A stretch of DNA of 6,678 nt from positions 1 through 6,678 of the forward strand of contig DSAU01000358.1 in assembly GCA_011046315.1 (NCBI GenBank), in the 5' to 3' direction. The DNA comes from a bacterium (GTDB lineage: Bacteria; Zhuqueibacterota; Zhuqueibacteria; Thermofontimicrobiales; Thermofontimicrobiaceae). Numbering within the stretch: the stretch's first letter is position 1; every line of letters starts with the position of its first letter. Made by a program: the position numbers and the translations under genes. A model generated the notes under the pieces. That model saw only the letters and a program-made list of their open reading frames with translations. It had not been told where the DNA came from and ran no database searches. Positions 6,634 to 6,678 of the stretch are shown in pieces.

Positions 6634-6678
6634 TGATCGTGGTTTAGAAAAATCCAATTGTAAAAAAAATATCAAACT

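Noticed and set aside
6584..6678. RNA gene or start of another gene in the final 95 bases
   Set aside because: Apart from the amidase ribosome binding site and a possible promoter, this is AT-rich spacer with no tRNA-like fold, repeat or open frame I can support.

Overview
The window reads as ordinary bacterial chromosome with moderate, slightly AT-leaning base composition. It is densely packed: five genes on the + strand, then one convergent gene on the - strand. The envelope genes (site-2 protease, class A penicillin-binding protein, peptidoglycan amidase) show a bacterium with a peptidoglycan wall. Style and gene mix would suit an uncultured or little-studied Gram-negative lineage, for example one of the FCB-type or Calditrichota/KSB1-like phyla. 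That placement is a guess; no phylogenetic marker is present.

Layout. Positions 1-563 hold the C-terminal part of an M50 site-2 protease whose N-terminus lies outside the window. Nine bases later comes an unrecognised 317-residue protein with one predicted N-terminal membrane segment (573-1526). It overlaps by 14 bases the start of a class A penicillin-binding protein (1513-3605). That gene is broken by a one-base deletion close to 2034, inside the glycosyltransferase domain. The transpeptidase half continues intact in another frame. Restoring one G gives a normal 697-residue protein, so this is either a very recent mutation or a sequencing/assembly error. Next are a PfkB-family, fructokinase-like sugar kinase (3640-4548) and a PLP-dependent Cys/Met-metabolism enzyme of the cystathionine gamma-synthase family (start 4603, chosen by a strong Shine-Dalgarno). 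On the - strand, 5930-6583 encodes a zinc-dependent N-acetylmuramoyl-L-alanine amidase of the Amidase_2/PGRP type.

The first three genes are so closely spaced that they probably form one transcript concerned with the cell envelope. The kinase and PLP enzyme follow with small gaps and may be read through, although an AT-rich stem-loop plus T-run sits between them. The amidase is a separate unit with its own possible promoter near 6605-6633. It acts on the polymer made by the penicillin-binding protein, but nothing else ties them together.

I found no CRISPR array, mobile element, RNA gene or defence cassette, and no clear new system. The points most worth checking are the frameshift and a Glu-to-Asp change at a catalytic position of the penicillin-binding protein, the unknown membrane protein coupled to it, and the unusual acidic tail of the amidase.
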